Assembly: GCA_020722985.1 (NCBI GenBank)
Contig: DYJU01000019.1
Location: forward strand, 1-33,942
Origin: Candidatus Methylomirabilis sp.
GTDB lineage: Bacteria; Oederibacteriota; PGYV01; DYJU01
Length of the DNA stretch: 33,942 nucleotides
Direction of reading: 5' to 3'
Shown: piece by piece, positions 15,169 through 24,621 of the stretch
Numbering within the stretch: the first letter of the stretch is position 1
Layout of the letters: the number at the start of each line of letters is the position of its first letter
Notes under the pieces: generated by a model
Told to the model about the DNA's origin: nothing
Databases searched by the model: none
The model's input: only the letters and a program-made list of their open reading frames with translations
Position numbers and translations under genes: made by a program

Positions 15169-18162
15169 TTATTCTGGTTTTAAATAATTAACCGGAACTT
15201 CGTCAGGTAAATTCATTTTTTCAGTTTTATAAAGAAATCTAACTCCTAAAAATTTTGGTGTCAATAATCCTAAACCTTTATAGCCATAATAAATTTTAAT
15301 ATTATGCCAGCCTTTTTGACCTTTAAAAAATTTTGTTTGCTCTTTATTATCTTGCTTTAAAAATACTTTTTGTCCATCTATTTCTATCCAGGAATTATGA
15401 ACTGTATCTAATAAATATGAAATATTTTTTTCAGGCACATATATTTTCCCTGTCCATATAATATCATGCTGATTTTGCCATTTTTTTGCTTTTATTCTGC
15501 CTGACATAAAATAAACCCTGTGAGTTATTATTGGATCGATCTGTTCTGCCACTTTTTCTCCATTTATATAATATTCTCCCTTTAATCCATAAATTTTATC
15601 CGAATTTACAAAATATTCAGCAGGGATTTTCCCTGACATCCTGTATTCAGGACATTCCCAGTTTATTATTAAATTTTTTGATATTTCAGGTTTTAAAATA
15701 ATTTTTAACTTATGAAGCCCAGCAGAAAAGAGTTTTTCACCTGAAACTTTTTTATTATCCATAAAAATCTCATAATTTTCAGCATTTGAACAGTAAAATT
15801 TATATTTAGAATAATAAGGTAAATCAATAAGAGAATATATTTCTATTTTATTTGCTTGCTGCATTACAGGAATCTCTGCCATATTAATTTTAATATTTCC
15901 AAGTGTTTCTTTATTTTTATTTAAATATTTTACATTTAAACTATGAAACATTTTTATGCTTTCTTCAGGTATTTTTATATTTATAAATAAAAGCCGTGGA
16001 TTAAACTCATCATAAACCCTATAAAAATATTTTTTATTAGTAATATCAGAATAAAAATCCCAGTGTCTTTTAATTTCAGCATCTGGTATATATTCTTTTA
16101 CAATTTCACAGGCTTTATTGTAAATGCTTTCTATTATAAACTGAACTCCTTTATTTTTTTCTCCTTTCCATTCATAAAAACGCATTGCTGCAAAATCAAA
16201 AAATTTAAATCTTATACCTAAATTTATATGAAAATTTGGCGTTTCAAGGTAAAAAAGCGAACCATAATTAAAATAGTTTTTTGAATTATTCACATGTTTT
16301 ATAACCTTTGATGGCACATAAAAAAATTCTGCTTTTACATCATTATCATTTTTATACAAAACAAAATATGTATAACAATTTTCATATATGACATATATTG
16401 CTATTAAAGAAAATACAACTATTGAAATCAATTTGATTATTTTTATTTTAAAATATTCTATGGTTTTTAGTAATACTTCTGTTCCTATTGCAGTAAATAT
16501 AATAACAGGCAAAATAGAAAGAATCGCTCTCTGTGAATTAGGATCACCTGTATGCTTTGAAAAAAATGCAGGACAGAGCGAAAATAAAAAAATTATTAAT
16601 AATAAAAAATAATTCTTTACCCTGAAATTATATATGGCCCACGCAAAGCCAAGTATATATAAAAATCCACTTACATAATCAAGTAATGGTTTTAAAGGAT
16701 AATTATAATAACCATATTTACTTGATTTATAAATAAACATAAAAATGGTATCTTTTGCATGTGTAAAAAACCATGCTAAAAAACCACCATCTAAAATATT
16801 TGATAATTTCTGACCACCAAAAAATGATTCTCCGCGTATTCTTTCAAAATATGCATTGGGATATTTATATATATAAATGGCAAGTGGAATATAAACAATA
16901 ATAGCTGATAAAATAAAAATAAACAATGCTCTTTTATTATTTAAAATGTAATTTCTCGTCTGGGAATTTCTTAAAATTAAAAATATCCAGTAAAAAATAA
17001 AGATAAAAGGAACCATAATAGCAGCATTATAAAAATAAAGATTTATCCCTAAAATTAAACCAGAAATCATAAAGAAAAAATATTTTCCTGTCCTCTCACC
17101 TAAAAGATAAAAATAAAAAGTTGCGTTTGCCAATGTCGGCACAAAAATCCATAGCCATGCTATTCTACTGTATATTAGATGATAATAAGAAAATGTCATA
17201 AAAAAAGCAGATAAAAGTGCAATTCTTTTATTTTTAAAAAGTTCCAAAGAAAAAAAATAAACAAATAAAATATTTAATGTCCCGGTAATTGCAGAAAAAA
17301 TCCTTACATAATCAAGATTTACTGTAAAGATCTTCCATATTTGTGCTACAAAATAATAAAATAATACAGATACTTTAAATCTGGCATCAGCAATAAATAT
17401 GCCAATTCTTTCGCCATTAAAAATACGACCAGCGTAAGCGCCAATCAGTTGCTCATCTAAACTATAACCATCCGGTATTTCGCTTATTTTATAAACTCGC
17501 AAAATCAGGGCAATAATAATTAATAATGCAAGAGAGATTATATTAAAAAATAAATTATTATATAATGTATGTTTTTCTGTATATTCTTCCCTATCTATCA
17601 TAGAATAAAAATATCCAAATCCAGTTATTGCAATTAAAAGTGTAATTGATGATATAAAAGGCAGATCCTTTCTGGCAAATTTATAACTAAAAAATATAAT
17701 TGCTACAAAAGAAAATATAAAAAATATTGTTATTAATGTTTTAATAAAAATTTTCTTTTTCTGTTCGTTATTTAATTTATCTTTTATAATTAAATTCTTT
17801 TCTTTTTCTATAATTAATTGTGGCGTTTTACCTTTAAATAAAAAAGCAAGTTGTATTAAACCAATCAATATTACTAAATTTGCCAGAAAATCTTTTCGTA
17901 ATTGAAATAGTTTATAACCAACAAAAACAGCAATTATTAAAATAAAAATTTTTAATAAAAATAATGATATATTATATTCAATTTTTCCCTGAAAATTAAT
18001 TTGTAAATTATAATTTTGGTTTTTCCATAAAAATAAAAATAAAATAAATGCCATTAAAAAAAATGAAAAACTTAAATAAAAATTATTTCTAATTAACCAG
18101 CCGATAAAATAAAACAAAATTGAAAAATTAAATAATATAAATTTATTAACAAATTCTTTCAC
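15169..18162 (-). CDS. GT-C (GT39/PMT-like) membrane glycosyltransferase with C-terminal PA14 domain
   Basis: This 997-residue paralogue is the first gene of the glycan operon. It starts with GTG at 18162 behind GAGG. About six N-terminal helices precede LRVYKISEIPDGYSLDEQ, where Asp236-Glu237 form the acidic pair typical of PMT-like GT-C enzymes; more helices run to about 590. The C-terminus contains the clearest PA14 unit: IYGLKGEYY, WTGKIYVPEKNISYLL, WIEIDGQKVF and KGWHNIKIYY. Upstream there is a perfect TATAAT (minus strand, 18192-18197) without a good -35. No hairpin terminator is visible between feoB and this gene (65 bases), so read-through from the feo operon is possible. Confidence 0.82.
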   Translation of the reverse strand: MKEFVNKFILFNFSILFYFIGWLIRNNFYLSFSFFLMAFILFLFLWKNQNYNLQINFQGKIEYNISLFLLKIFILIIAVFVGYKLFQLRKDFLANLVILIGLIQLAFLFKGKTPQLIIEKEKNLIIKDKLNNEQKKKIFIKTLITIFFIFSFVAIIFFSYKFARKDLPFISSITLLIAITGFGYFYSMIDREEYTEKHTLYNNLFFNIISLALLIIIALILRVYKISEIPDGYSLDEQLIGAYAGRIFNGERIGIFIADARFKVSVLFYYFVAQIWKIFTVNLDYVRIFSAITGTLNILFVYFFSLELFKNKRIALLSAFFMTFSYYHLIYSRIAWLWIFVPTLANATFYFYLLGERTGKYFFFMISGLILGINLYFYNAAIMVPFIFIFYWIFLILRNSQTRNYILNNKRALFIFILSAIIVYIPLAIYIYKYPNAYFERIRGESFFGGQKLSNILDGGFLAWFFTHAKDTIFMFIYKSSKYGYYNYPLKPLLDYVSGFLYILGFAWAIYNFRVKNYFLLLIIFLFSLCPAFFSKHTGDPNSQRAILSILPVIIFTAIGTEVLLKTIEYFKIKIIKLISIVVFSLIAIYVIYENCYTYFVLYKNDNDVKAEFFYVPSKVIKHVNNSKNYFNYGSLFYLETPNFHINLGIRFKFFDFAAMRFYEWKGEKNKGVQFIIESIYNKACEIVKEYIPDAEIKRHWDFYSDITNKKYFYRVYDEFNPRLLFINIKIPEESIKMFHSLNVKYLNKNKETLGNIKINMAEIPVMQQANKIEIYSLIDLPYYSKYKFYCSNAENYEIFMDNKKVSGEKLFSAGLHKLKIILKPEISKNLIINWECPEYRMSGKIPAEYFVNSDKIYGLKGEYYINGEKVAEQIDPIITHRVYFMSGRIKAKKWQNQHDIIWTGKIYVPEKNISYLLDTVHNSWIEIDGQKVFLKQDNKEQTKFFKGQKGWHNIKIYYGYKGLGLLTPKFLGVRFLYKTEKMNLPDEVPVNYLKPE

Positions 18163-18227
18163 AAAATACCTCTTTTTTAAAAATTTTCTTAATTATACTA
18201 AAATCCCATTATTTTTCTATATTTTTT

Positions 18228-19937
18228 TTATAATTTTATCAAAAAATTTAATAACATAGCCACAATTAAAGATAGTATAAAAATGAGGGAAAATAATTTA
18301 GTTGTGCTTTTTATGCCAAGTTCTCTATTTAATGTGAAAAAAGATGCAACACAGGGTAGGTACATAACTAAAAATATTGAAGCAATTATAAATTGCTTTG
18401 CAGTTAAATTAAAAGGTGCCAGCATTGAAATGGAAACATCTTTTCTTAAAAAACCGAGCAACATAACAGAAGCCATTTCTTCTGGTAACCCTGTTATAAC
18501 AGTAAAAAATTTGCCAAAAGTTTTAGATAAATAATTAAGCAATCCCGTTATATCCATTATATTGATTAAAAAAATACCAAAAATAATAAGTGGTATTGCT
18601 TCAAAAATAAAATTTCTTAACCTCATCCACAATTTTTTCGCTAAAATATTTATATCTGGAATTCTATATGGAGGAATTTCTATAAATAATTCTTGAGATT
18701 CTCCTTTTAGTAATTTATTTAAAAAATATGCTGTAATAATTGAAATCAATAATAACAAAAAAAATATCATTAAAACAACTTTAAGTCCATAATGCATACC
18801 CAATGTTATAATCATTGCGGTTTGCGGCATACAGGGAGCGGATATTAATATTAAAAGTGCTGTAATTATTTTTTCCCTTTCTGATTCTAAAATTCTGATG
18901 GATAAAAATCCAGGCACCTTACAACCTATGCCCAGTAATATTGGAATTGAAGAATATCCATGTATCCCTAATTTATGTAAAAAATTATCAAGTAAAACAG
19001 AAAGGCGTGGCAGATAGCCCGAATCTTCTAAAAAACTTAAAACGATATAAAATGATATTATATATGGCAAGACAACAACAAAAGGGATATATAAGCCAGT
19101 TGATAAAACACCAAATGATTCCATTGGCTCTATGTTCTTCCCTATTAAAATATGTTTTATTAATAATGGAATATCTGAATTATTTATTTTAATAAGAAAC
19201 GGCATATAAAATTTATTGAAAATTGGATCTAAAACATAATTTATCAGTCCTTCTCCTGTAAATCTTATTATAATAAAGGAAAATAATAAAATAAAAAAAG
19301 CAACAGGTAAGCCAGTAAAATGATTAAATGTTAATTCATTTATAATTTCAGAAAATAAATGATGTTTGGGATAAATTTTCTGGACCTGATTTATAATTTC
19401 ACCTATTTTTTCCCATTTTTCATTTTCTTTATAATCAAAATTACTTATTCTGGCTTCTTTAACTCTCTCCACTAATTCTTTAATTCCCTGCCCTGTTATA
19501 GCACAGGTTGGAATAACAGGAATATTTAATATTTCTTCTAATTTTTTATAATCTATAACTATGCCTTTATGTTTGGTTTCATCCCATATATTCAACACAA
19601 GTATCATTGGTTTTCTTTTTTTAATAACCTGAAGGGTTAAATTCAAATTTCTTTCAAGATTTGTTGAATCTAAAATATTTATTATTATATCACCTTCATC
19701 CATTGTTTTATTTGCTATCTCTTCTGCTTTTGATGATGAAGAAAACGAATAAATACCTGGCGTATCAATTATTATATATTTATCATTTCTTACTTTTAAG
19801 TTCCCTTTCATTAATTCTATGGTAGTTCCAGGATAATTAGAAGATATTACATCAACACTTGTAAGGCGCGAAAAAATTGCGCTTTTGCCCGAATTCGGAT
19901 TTCCAGTAAGGATGATTTTTTTTAGATAGTCATCCAT
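18228..19937 (-). CDS. feoB: Ferrous iron transporter FeoB
   Basis: FeoB is the inner-membrane Fe(II) importer with a cytosolic G domain. From the ATG at 19937 the protein has 569 residues; the open frame extends to 19985, but 19937 lies in an ATGGATGA overlap with the feoA stop and leads straight into the G domain. G1 is GNPNSGKS (12-19), G2 the YPGTT region, G3 DTPG (58-61) and G4 NIWD. The membrane part has the first gate with EDSGYLPRLSVLLDNFLHK and LLGIGCKVPG, including the pore-associated Gly-Cys-x-x-Pro, and a second gate with SAPCMPQTAMI. It is somewhat short for the family because of compact loops and C-terminus. It is co-transcribed with feoA and the Fur-type regulator. Confidence 0.93.
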   Translation of the reverse strand: MDDYLKKIILTGNPNSGKSAIFSRLTSVDVISSNYPGTTIELMKGNLKVRNDKYIIIDTPGIYSFSSSSKAEEIANKTMDEGDIIINILDSTNLERNLNLTLQVIKKRKPMILVLNIWDETKHKGIVIDYKKLEEILNIPVIPTCAITGQGIKELVERVKEARISNFDYKENEKWEKIGEIINQVQKIYPKHHLFSEIINELTFNHFTGLPVAFFILLFSFIIIRFTGEGLINYVLDPIFNKFYMPFLIKINNSDIPLLIKHILIGKNIEPMESFGVLSTGLYIPFVVVLPYIISFYIVLSFLEDSGYLPRLSVLLDNFLHKLGIHGYSSIPILLGIGCKVPGFLSIRILESEREKIITALLILISAPCMPQTAMIITLGMHYGLKVVLMIFFLLLLISIITAYFLNKLLKGESQELFIEIPPYRIPDINILAKKLWMRLRNFIFEAIPLIIFGIFLINIMDITGLLNYLSKTFGKFFTVITGLPEEMASVMLLGFLRKDVSISMLAPFNLTAKQFIIASIFLVMYLPCVASFFTLNRELGIKSTTKLFSLIFILSLIVAMLLNFLIKL

Positions 19938-20166
19938 TTCGCTCAATCCTTTCAACAATAATCTTTCGCGCCATGCCTCTGCCAATTGCTACATTTGTAT
20001 TTCCAATCATAATTATAACTGGTCCGCTCAATCTTATATCATTTACTTTTTTAACAAGCACTCCTTTTCTTATACCCATTGTATCTAATTTATTATGTAA
20101 ATTACTTCCACCTGCTATTTCAATTACTTTACCTGTTTCACCTTTTTTTAATTCAATTAATGTCAT
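19930..20166 (-). CDS. feoA: FeoA, cytosolic partner of FeoB
   Basis: This 78-residue SH3-like protein has the FeoA pattern: L..L..GE.GKVIEI, then LDTMGIRKGVLVKKV, a GPVIIMIGNTNVAIGRGMA segment and a basic end. FeoA supports Fe(II) uptake through FeoB. It overlaps the regulator by 14 bases and feoB by 8, so all three proteins are translationally coupled. Confidence 0.92.
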   Translation of the reverse strand: MTLIELKKGETGKVIEIAGGSNLHNKLDTMGIRKGVLVKKVNDIRLSGPVIIMIGNTNVAIGRGMARKIIVERIERNG

Positions 20167-20605
20167 TTTTTTTCTCCCTTTTTAAACATTCTTTACATAT
20201 GCCTTTTAATTCCATATTATGTTCTAAAAGTTTAAATTTATATTGCATACAAATATCATTTTGTAATTTCTCGATTTTTTCATTTTTAAACTCAATTATT
20301 TTTCCACATTTTATACATACTATATGGTCGTGGTGTGGAACATTTTCAACACATTCATAAATTATTTTATCATTTTCATCTCTTCCTACTTCTTTTATTA
20401 TTCCATCTTTTTTAAGTAAGGGTAACATTCTGTATATTGAAGCTCTGGATACTTCTTTTAAATTTTTTTTTAAATATTCATAAACATCTTCGGCATTAAA
20501 ATGGTTTTTAAATAATTTAATACATTTTAAAATATTTATTCTCTGGTTTGTAATTTTCAATCCGTCTTTTTTTAAATAACTAGTAAATAAATTATCCTTT
20601 ACCAT
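20153..20605 (-). CDS. Fur-family metal-dependent repressor
   Basis: This 150-residue protein has an N-terminal winged helix (LKITNQRINILKCI, then SRASIYRMLPLLKKDGII, about 16-70) and a C-terminal dimer/metal domain with HHDHIVCIKCGK (His91, His92, His94, Cys97, Cys100) and CKEC (Cys137, Cys140). The two CxxC pairs are the structural zinc site of the family. It is the first gene of the regulator-feoA-feoB operon, and a Fur-box-like dyad overlaps its promoter, so an iron-sensing Fur with autoregulation is likely. PerR or Zur cannot be excluded from the motif alone. RBS AAGGAG lies at 20613-20618. Confidence 0.92.
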   Translation of the reverse strand: MVKDNLFTSYLKKDGLKITNQRINILKCIKLFKNHFNAEDVYEYLKKNLKEVSRASIYRMLPLLKKDGIIKEVGRDENDKIIYECVENVPHHDHIVCIKCGKIIEFKNEKIEKLQNDICMQYKFKLLEHNMELKGICKECLKREKKNDIN

Positions 20606-20620
20606 TTTTATTCTCCTTAA

Positions 20621-20637
20621 TTGAGAATGAGTTTCAA
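20621..20637. promoter_or_regulatory. Fur-box-like operator
   Basis: TTGAGAATGAGTTTCAA is an imperfect dyad around 20629. Its 7-1-7 core TGAGAAT-G-AGTTTCA fits the Fur/PerR operator shape with 5 of 7 paired positions. It lies between the -10 box and the start codon, where a bound repressor would block transcription start. Confidence 0.55.
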
Positions 20638-20642
20638 TTTCA

Positions 20643-20671
20643 ATTATATAAAAAATAAAAATTTATATCAA
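20643..20671 (-). promoter_or_regulatory. Sigma70-type promoter of the fur-feoA-feoB operon
   Basis: On the minus strand TTGATA (20671-20666), a 17-base spacer and a perfect TATAAT (20648-20643) lie 38 bases upstream of the regulator start codon. The Fur-box-like dyad covers the predicted start site. Confidence 0.7.
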
Positions 20672-20673
20672 GT

Positions 20674-20722
20674 AAAAAAATTTTAATAAAAAAATGGGGA
20701 AATAATAAAAAAACCTTTCCCC
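20674..20722 (-). terminator. Rho-independent terminator upstream of the feo operon
   Basis: On the minus strand GGGGAAA (20722-20716) pairs with TTTCCCC (20702-20696) across a 13-base loop, followed by ATTTTTTTATT and more T. It ends transcription coming from the direction of the STAS gene, and it directly precedes the feo promoter. Confidence 0.65.
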
Positions 20723-21246
20723 TTCCCCAAAATAATAGCATTAAATAAAATCATTCTATTCTGTTAAAAGAAACAAAAGATTGCATAATTTCAAGAAAAT
20801 GTTATTCAGGGGAAATTCCCGAATTTAACGTTATTTTAACTTTTAATCTACATTTTCACTTATTTTTATACATGGCAAAGTAAAATACTTCAATGTAAAC
20901 AGATTATCCTATAAATGCGAAAAAAATTGGGAAATTTTTTTTATTCAGCAGTTTGCGTTTTTATTCGCTTATTTAAAAACTCAAAACATCTTTTGCAATA
21001 AATAACGGCCAGTCAGCAGCATAAACCCACCAATTTTTGTTTAAATTTCAGTTTATAACTGCCTCTTCAAAATACTAATTATCCATAACAATTTTTTACG
21101 ATATTTTTCAAAAAAATAACATTTTCATTTAAAAATTTTATTCATCCCTTACTTTTGAGATTTAATGCTGTTTTCGAATTTTCAAAATTAAAATAAAAAA
21201 ATTTTTTATTATATTTTTGTTATCTGTTTTTCCCTTTTTTCTCATA
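20723..21246. other. Long intergenic stretch without a gene
   Basis: About 520 bases between the terminator and the STAS gene contain no supportable ORF on either strand and no RNA class that I recognise. A short dyad GGGAAATTCCC lies near 20810. On the minus strand a stretch around 20940-21060 is less AT-rich than its surroundings and has a 23-codon stop-bounded frame containing YCKRCFEFLNKR, possibly a gene remnant. The distance between the STAS stop codon and its terminator leaves room for a long 3' UTR or an untranslated RNA. Confidence 0.4.
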
Positions 21247-21597
21247 TTATTTTATAAATTCTTTTTTGGCTTCTTCTATTAAATCATAAGATTTAATAAG
21301 TTCATTAAACTCTATCATCTCATAAACTCTTTTTACCTCCGGGTTCATATTGACAAGTTTAATATCTCCTTTTTTATTTCTTGCTCTATTTACATAACCA
21401 ATAAATGAACCCCAGCCTGCACTGCTTATATATTCAATGCCTTTTAAATCAATTATAATTTTATATTTGTCTTTTAAAAATAATTCATCAATTTTTTCAC
21501 AAACTAAAGAATAAGTTTCAGCGTCAACACGCCCTATAAAAAACAATATAGTAATATCATCTTTTTCTTCTGTATTAATAATCAATTTATTTTCCAT
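21247..21597 (-). CDS. STAS-domain anti-sigma factor antagonist
   Basis: This 116-residue single STAS domain (SpoIIAA/RsbV type) has IIIDLKGIEYISSAGWGSF at 47-65; Ser59, before Ala-Gly, is the expected phosphorylation site, and VNMNPEVKRVYEMIEF follows as in the family. Such proteins bind and inhibit a serine-kinase anti-sigma factor when unphosphorylated. No kinase, phosphatase or sigma factor is encoded nearby, so its partners must lie elsewhere. It follows the helicase gene by 63 bases on the same strand and is probably the last gene before the terminator. Confidence 0.87.
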   Translation of the reverse strand: MENKLIINTEEKDDITILFFIGRVDAETYSLVCEKIDELFLKDKYKIIIDLKGIEYISSAGWGSFIGYVNRARNKKGDIKLVNMNPEVKRVYEMIEFNELIKSYDLIEEAKKEFIK

Positions 21598-21660
21598 AGT
21601 TTTTAATTATAACAATAAATTTTTTATTTTCAATATTTAAAACAACTAAAAAATCCTCTG

Positions 21661-24621
21661 TTAAAATAAAACGCCTGCTTTTGAATAAGGACAGATATTA
21701 GAAAATAAGCAAAAAGAACAGACATAAGAATCCGGAGTTGCAACAAAATTTTCTTTTTCAATATTTTCAGCAACTTCAAATATTTTTTCCTTATAATTAT
21801 CTATTGTTTTCTCCTTGATTTTTTTAGTAACTAAAATACATCTTTCAATAAAATAAATTCCGACTTCTGCAGGTAAAATTTTAAATATTTCTTTATATGC
21901 CAGAGCATATAGTTTTAACTGTCTTGAAATATTGTCGCTCTCAAGTTTATCATTTAATTTTTTGGCATCTTTGCCTTCTGTATCCGATGCTTTATAATCA
22001 ATTATAACAGCGCCATTTTCTGTCTTATCTATTCTGTCCCATCTACCGGTTATTATCAATTTTTCAGATAATTTAAATTCAAAATTTTTTTCAATAAATT
22101 CTGTTATTACTTTATTATCTTTTTCTTTGTTGTAAAAATTTTCTATATTTTTTATTCCCACTTCAAAACGTCTTTTTTCATGATCTTTTGATATAAAACC
22201 TTCGGAACGCCACATGGATTTAAAAATAAATGTCAGATCTTCTAAATTTAATTCTTTCCCTTCTTTTTTACTTTTAAAAAATTCAGCCGCCACTTTATGC
22301 ATCGCCTGACCATACATAACAACAGGTTTACTTTTAATGGGCATTTTTAAAATGTGTATTAATTTATATTTAAAAGGACAGGTTAAATAATCATCTATCT
22401 GATAATTTGAAAGTTTAATAATATTACTTTTCTTTTCAATTTTTATATCTGCGATAGGACTCTTTATTTCAAAAAATTTTAATTTTTCAGCGACCTCTTC
22501 CTTTTCTTGCAATTCTATTTCTGGGATTCCAATACCTATTTCCTGCAAAAATATACTGATTTTCCTTAAACTTTTACCTTCATACTTTTGAGATGCAGTT
22601 AAATAAAGAGATTCTTTTGCTCTGGTCATTGCAACATAAAACAATCTTCTTTCTTCCTCTTTAAAATAGGTTTCTTCATCAACAATGTCTTTCATAAGTT
22701 CTTCCGGCAAAGGCAAAGGAGAAGCGCCTTTTCTCTTTACAGGAAATTTTTCCTGAACCAGAAAAACTAAAAATACAACTTTAAACTCAAGCCCTTTTGC
22801 CTTATGAACAGTTAAAACCTGAACACAATTTTCTGCTATATCCTCCAATAATTCTTCCTGAGGTTTGTCCCCTGCCAGTTGTCTTAACTCTATGTATTTG
22901 ACAAAATTGGGTAAAGTATCATATTCTTCATTTATAGAAAATTGCTTTACTATTTCAAAAAACTTTGATATATTTGCAATTTTTCTTTCTGCCTCTATGG
23001 TATTGCTCTTTAAAAGTTCATCAAAAATTTTTCTATTTTTTAAAAAATCATATAGTATTTCACCTGCCGACCAGTTTTCTTTTATTTTTTCATAATAAAA
23101 TTCAATATCATTAATAAGACTTTTTATCTTTTTTATCTCATCTTCTTTTATTTCCAGTTCAGAATAATTATCTATATTTTTCATCATTTCATAAATAGTT
23201 AATGAAAAATCTTTTGCCTTATTTCCTATTTTTGTCATGGTATAAGGACTTATATTATAATACTCAGATATAGCAACATCAAACATAGGGTTAAATTCAT
23301 ATGGTTCTGATAACATTTTACAAAAATTTATAAGAAACATAACTTCGGGTTTATTATACAGTCCCTCATCTCCACTGAATCTAAATGGTATTCCTTCTTT
23401 TTCTAAAGTTTTTAAAAAAATCAAAGCATCTGCTTTTGAGCGAACTAAAATTGCAATATCTTTTTTTTTATAATATTTTAATAATCTTTTAATTTCTGAC
23501 ACTACAAAATCAGCTTCTAAAGAATAATTTTTAAAAAATTTAAAATTTAAACTTTTTATTTTATGTTCTGGTATATATTTTGATTCTAATTTTTTATTTA
23601 TGTTTAATTTGTTTTCCAACCTATCATTATTATTTATAATAAGTTTATAAGCAGTATCAAGTATTGGTTGAACTGTTCTGTAATTGTTTTTTAAAACAAT
23701 TACCTTAGCATCTTTATAATAATCCTTAAATCCCATTATGTTTGAGATGGCAGCTCCACGAAATCTATATATCATCTGATCGTCATCACCAACCACTGTT
23801 ATATTTTTTTCTTTCTCAGCCAGTAATTTGATAAGTTCAAATTGAGCATAATTTGTGTCCTGAAATTCGTCTATCAAAATATACCTATATCTTTTCTGAT
23901 ATTTTTCAAGGATAGATTTATTATTTTTAAATAAGTAATATGGAATAGATATTAAATCACCATAATCTACAAAATTATTTTCTGTTTTTAATTCTTCATA
24001 TTTTTTATAAAATTTTGAAAGTTCAATATGTTTTTTTGCAATTTCTTTTTTTTCATCAGTATCTGCTTTTTTAAATAAATCACTGGCATATTCAATATAT
24101 TCTTCTGGTTTTATTAAATTGTCCTTTAATCTTGATATAAAGGTTGTAAACATCTCAACATATTTATGCGGATTATTTAATGGTCTGAAGATCTCAAGAT
24201 CAAATTTATCTATATTTTCAGCTATAAAAATTATTGCATCAGCATCTTTTAATAAATTCCAGTCAGGCGCAATTTTTAATTCTGCAAAATTCTCATCTAT
24301 GATATCATATCCAAAAGAATGAAATGTAGAGATGTGGGTATCAACCATACCATAAGGAACGAGTTCATCAACTCTTCTTGCCATCTCATTTGTTGCTTTT
24401 TCAGAAAAAGTAAGCGCTAAAATTTCAGATGGCTTTACATCTTTTTCCTTTATAAGCCATACGATTCTTTCTGTTATAACTTTTGTCTTTCCAGTCCCGG
24501 CACCTGCTACAATTAAAAGTGGACCATCTCCATGCGTTATTGCAGAATTTTGTTTTTCATCTGATCCTGACGTTTTTGGTTCATCTATCAGTTTCTCTTT
24601 TCTTTTTTTGCTATCTGTCAT
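21661..24621 (-). CDS. UvrD/PcrA-type DNA helicase fused to a RecB-family Fe-S nuclease
   Basis: This 986-residue SF1A helicase has motif I AGAGTGKT (39-46), motif II DEFQDT (251-256), motif III DDQMIYRFRGA (280-290), a motif V region TVHKAKGLEFK and motif VI RRLFYVAMTRAKESL. The C-terminus is a PD-(D/E)XK nuclease: GRWDRID (Asp862) and IIDYK (Asp875, Lys877), followed by a QLKLYALAY helix. Cys748 plus Cys968, Cys971 and Cys977 (C...C-x2-C-x5-C) match the [4Fe-4S] staple of AddB/Cas4-like nucleases. It resembles the single-chain helicase-nucleases used in double-strand-break processing or, in some lineages, defence. No second AddA/AddB subunit is encoded nearby. The start overlaps the ABC ATPase stop as TAATG, so it is coupled to a membrane-transport operon. 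Confidence 0.9.
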   Translation of the reverse strand: MTDSKKRKEKLIDEPKTSGSDEKQNSAITHGDGPLLIVAGAGTGKTKVITERIVWLIKEKDVKPSEILALTFSEKATNEMARRVDELVPYGMVDTHISTFHSFGYDIIDENFAELKIAPDWNLLKDADAIIFIAENIDKFDLEIFRPLNNPHKYVEMFTTFISRLKDNLIKPEEYIEYASDLFKKADTDEKKEIAKKHIELSKFYKKYEELKTENNFVDYGDLISIPYYLFKNNKSILEKYQKRYRYILIDEFQDTNYAQFELIKLLAEKEKNITVVGDDDQMIYRFRGAAISNIMGFKDYYKDAKVIVLKNNYRTVQPILDTAYKLIINNNDRLENKLNINKKLESKYIPEHKIKSLNFKFFKNYSLEADFVVSEIKRLLKYYKKKDIAILVRSKADALIFLKTLEKEGIPFRFSGDEGLYNKPEVMFLINFCKMLSEPYEFNPMFDVAISEYYNISPYTMTKIGNKAKDFSLTIYEMMKNIDNYSELEIKEDEIKKIKSLINDIEFYYEKIKENWSAGEILYDFLKNRKIFDELLKSNTIEAERKIANISKFFEIVKQFSINEEYDTLPNFVKYIELRQLAGDKPQEELLEDIAENCVQVLTVHKAKGLEFKVVFLVFLVQEKFPVKRKGASPLPLPEELMKDIVDEETYFKEEERRLFYVAMTRAKESLYLTASQKYEGKSLRKISIFLQEIGIGIPEIELQEKEEVAEKLKFFEIKSPIADIKIEKKSNIIKLSNYQIDDYLTCPFKYKLIHILKMPIKSKPVVMYGQAMHKVAAEFFKSKKEGKELNLEDLTFIFKSMWRSEGFISKDHEKRRFEVGIKNIENFYNKEKDNKVITEFIEKNFEFKLSEKLIITGRWDRIDKTENGAVIIDYKASDTEGKDAKKLNDKLESDNISRQLKLYALAYKEIFKILPAEVGIYFIERCILVTKKIKEKTIDNYKEKIFEVAENIEKENFVATPDSYVCSFCLFSNICPYSKAGVLF

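Noticed and set aside
19938-19985. Upstream start extending FeoB by 16 residues
   Set aside because: It lies deep inside feoA in another frame; the ATGGATGA overlap at 19937 gives the normal FeoB N-terminus.
20940-21010. Short minus-strand frame with YCKRCFEFLNKR as a small zinc-binding protein
   Set aside because: Only 23 codons, preceded by a stop, no start codon or RBS; kept only as a possible remnant.
21661-24621. The helicase-nuclease as a Cas4 or an AddA subunit
   Set aside because: It has the full helicase motif set plus the AddB-type Fe-S cysteines in one chain and no CRISPR or AddB neighbour.
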